This document shows, one piece after another, positions 4,717-5,076 of a stretch of DNA of 5,076 nt (position 1 is its first letter; each line of letters opens with the position of its first letter). Made by a program: the position numbers and the translations under genes. Under the pieces are notes generated by a model, which was not told the DNA's origin, did no database searches, and worked only from the letters and a program-made list of their open reading frames with translations. Source of the stretch: Clostridiaceae bacterium (lineage in GTDB: Bacteria; Bacillota; Clostridia; Saccharofermentanales; UBA5734); NCBI GenBank assembly GCA_012727965.1, contig JAAYFZ010000394.1, positions 1 through 5,076 on the forward strand, in the 5' to 3' direction.

Positions 4717-5076
4717 TCAGATCAGCTTATAATGCTTAAGCGCGAGATATATTCCATCGTGGTCCGGTGAGGTCGTGATGTACTCGGCTGCCTGATGAGC
4801 TCTGGCGTCGCCGTCGCCCATGGCGACCGCATGATCTGCTCTGGCCAGCATCGATAGATCATTAGGACTGTCACCAAATGAGTAAGTTTCCTCATCAGGA
4901 TTTCCGAGATGATCTAGTATGAAATCTATACCGGTAGCCTTGTTGTAGCCTTTCATCAGGACTTCTCCGACCAGATCAGTGTGATAGATGACCTCGAAAT
5001 TCTCTTCAAGCATTTTTTTGAGAGGATCTATCTGATCGAGCCTGGTTGTCCTATATGTGAATTTGTTAACTATCAA
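4717..5076 (-). CDS. C-terminal part of a Cof-type HAD phosphatase (cut by window edge)
   Basis: The last 119 residues of a HAD-superfamily phosphatase of the Cof/IIB class, which dephosphorylates small phosphorylated metabolites such as sugar phosphates or flavin mononucleotide. HAD motif III lies in KGYNKATGIDFILDHLG (Lys46 of the fragment). Motif IV is GDSPND at 68-73, followed by MLARADHAVAMGDG, all typical of the family. The N-terminal half, with the nucleophile DxDxT motif and much of the cap, is beyond the right edge; full-length members have about 260-280 residues. The frame stays open to 5076. The leftmost codon there is TTG, but it is internal to the gene, not a start. It converges on the HD gene with no base between the two stop codons. 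Substrate unknown. Confidence 0.88.
   Translation of the reverse strand: MIVNKFTYRTTRLDQIDPLKKMLEENFEVIYHTDLVGEVLMKGYNKATGIDFILDHLGNPDEETYSFGDSPNDLSMLARADHAVAMGDGDARAHQAAEYITTSPDHDGIYLALKHYKLI

Overview
The window looks like chromosomal DNA of a low-to-moderate GC Bacillota, probably a clostridia-like anaerobe. The reasons are strong AGGAG/GAGG-type ribosome binding sites a few bases before most starts, AT-rich intergenic DNA, U-tract hairpin terminators, and a GntR + RCK_C regulator of the BusR type, which is best known from Gram-positive bacteria. The organism assignment is inference; there is no rRNA or phylogenetic marker here.

Layout. At the left edge is the first codons of a minus-strand gene (1-37), preceded by about 270 bp of regulatory DNA. 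Next, all on the minus strand and read right to left, is a three-gene operon: a FadR-subfamily (FCD) GntR regulator (2096-2797), a KDPG/KHG aldolase (eda, 1409-2050) and a 2-keto-3-deoxygluconate kinase (kdgK, 306-1403). It ends in a long hairpin plus two T-runs at 255-298. Its promoter (about 2859-2888) is overlapped by a perfect 18-bp palindrome (2875-2892) with the FadR-type TTGTATACAA core, so the operon is probably autoregulated by its own first gene. Upstream of this, and separated by its own terminator (2894-2931), lies a second, unrelated GntR-family regulator with a C-terminal RCK_C domain (2973-3638), resembling the c-di-AMP-responsive BusR proteins.

This regulator is divergent from a plus-strand pair: a glyoxalase I-like VOC protein (3769-4134) and a small HD-domain phosphohydrolase (4156-4716), 21 bp apart and surely one operon. 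The HD gene runs tail-to-tail, with no intervening base, into the 3' end of a minus-strand Cof-type HAD phosphatase (4717-5076, cut off by the window edge).

How it works together. Kinase and aldolase are the last two steps of hexuronate/aldonate breakdown: KDG + ATP gives KDPG, which is split to pyruvate and glyceraldehyde-3-phosphate. Uptake and the earlier enzymes are not in the window; the gene starting at 37 could be one of them. The right half mixes a possible c-di-AMP/ion-stress sensor with a methylglyoxal-type detoxification enzyme and a phosphohydrolase. That combination is the least explained part of the window. Nothing mobile, no CRISPR array and no RNA gene was seen.
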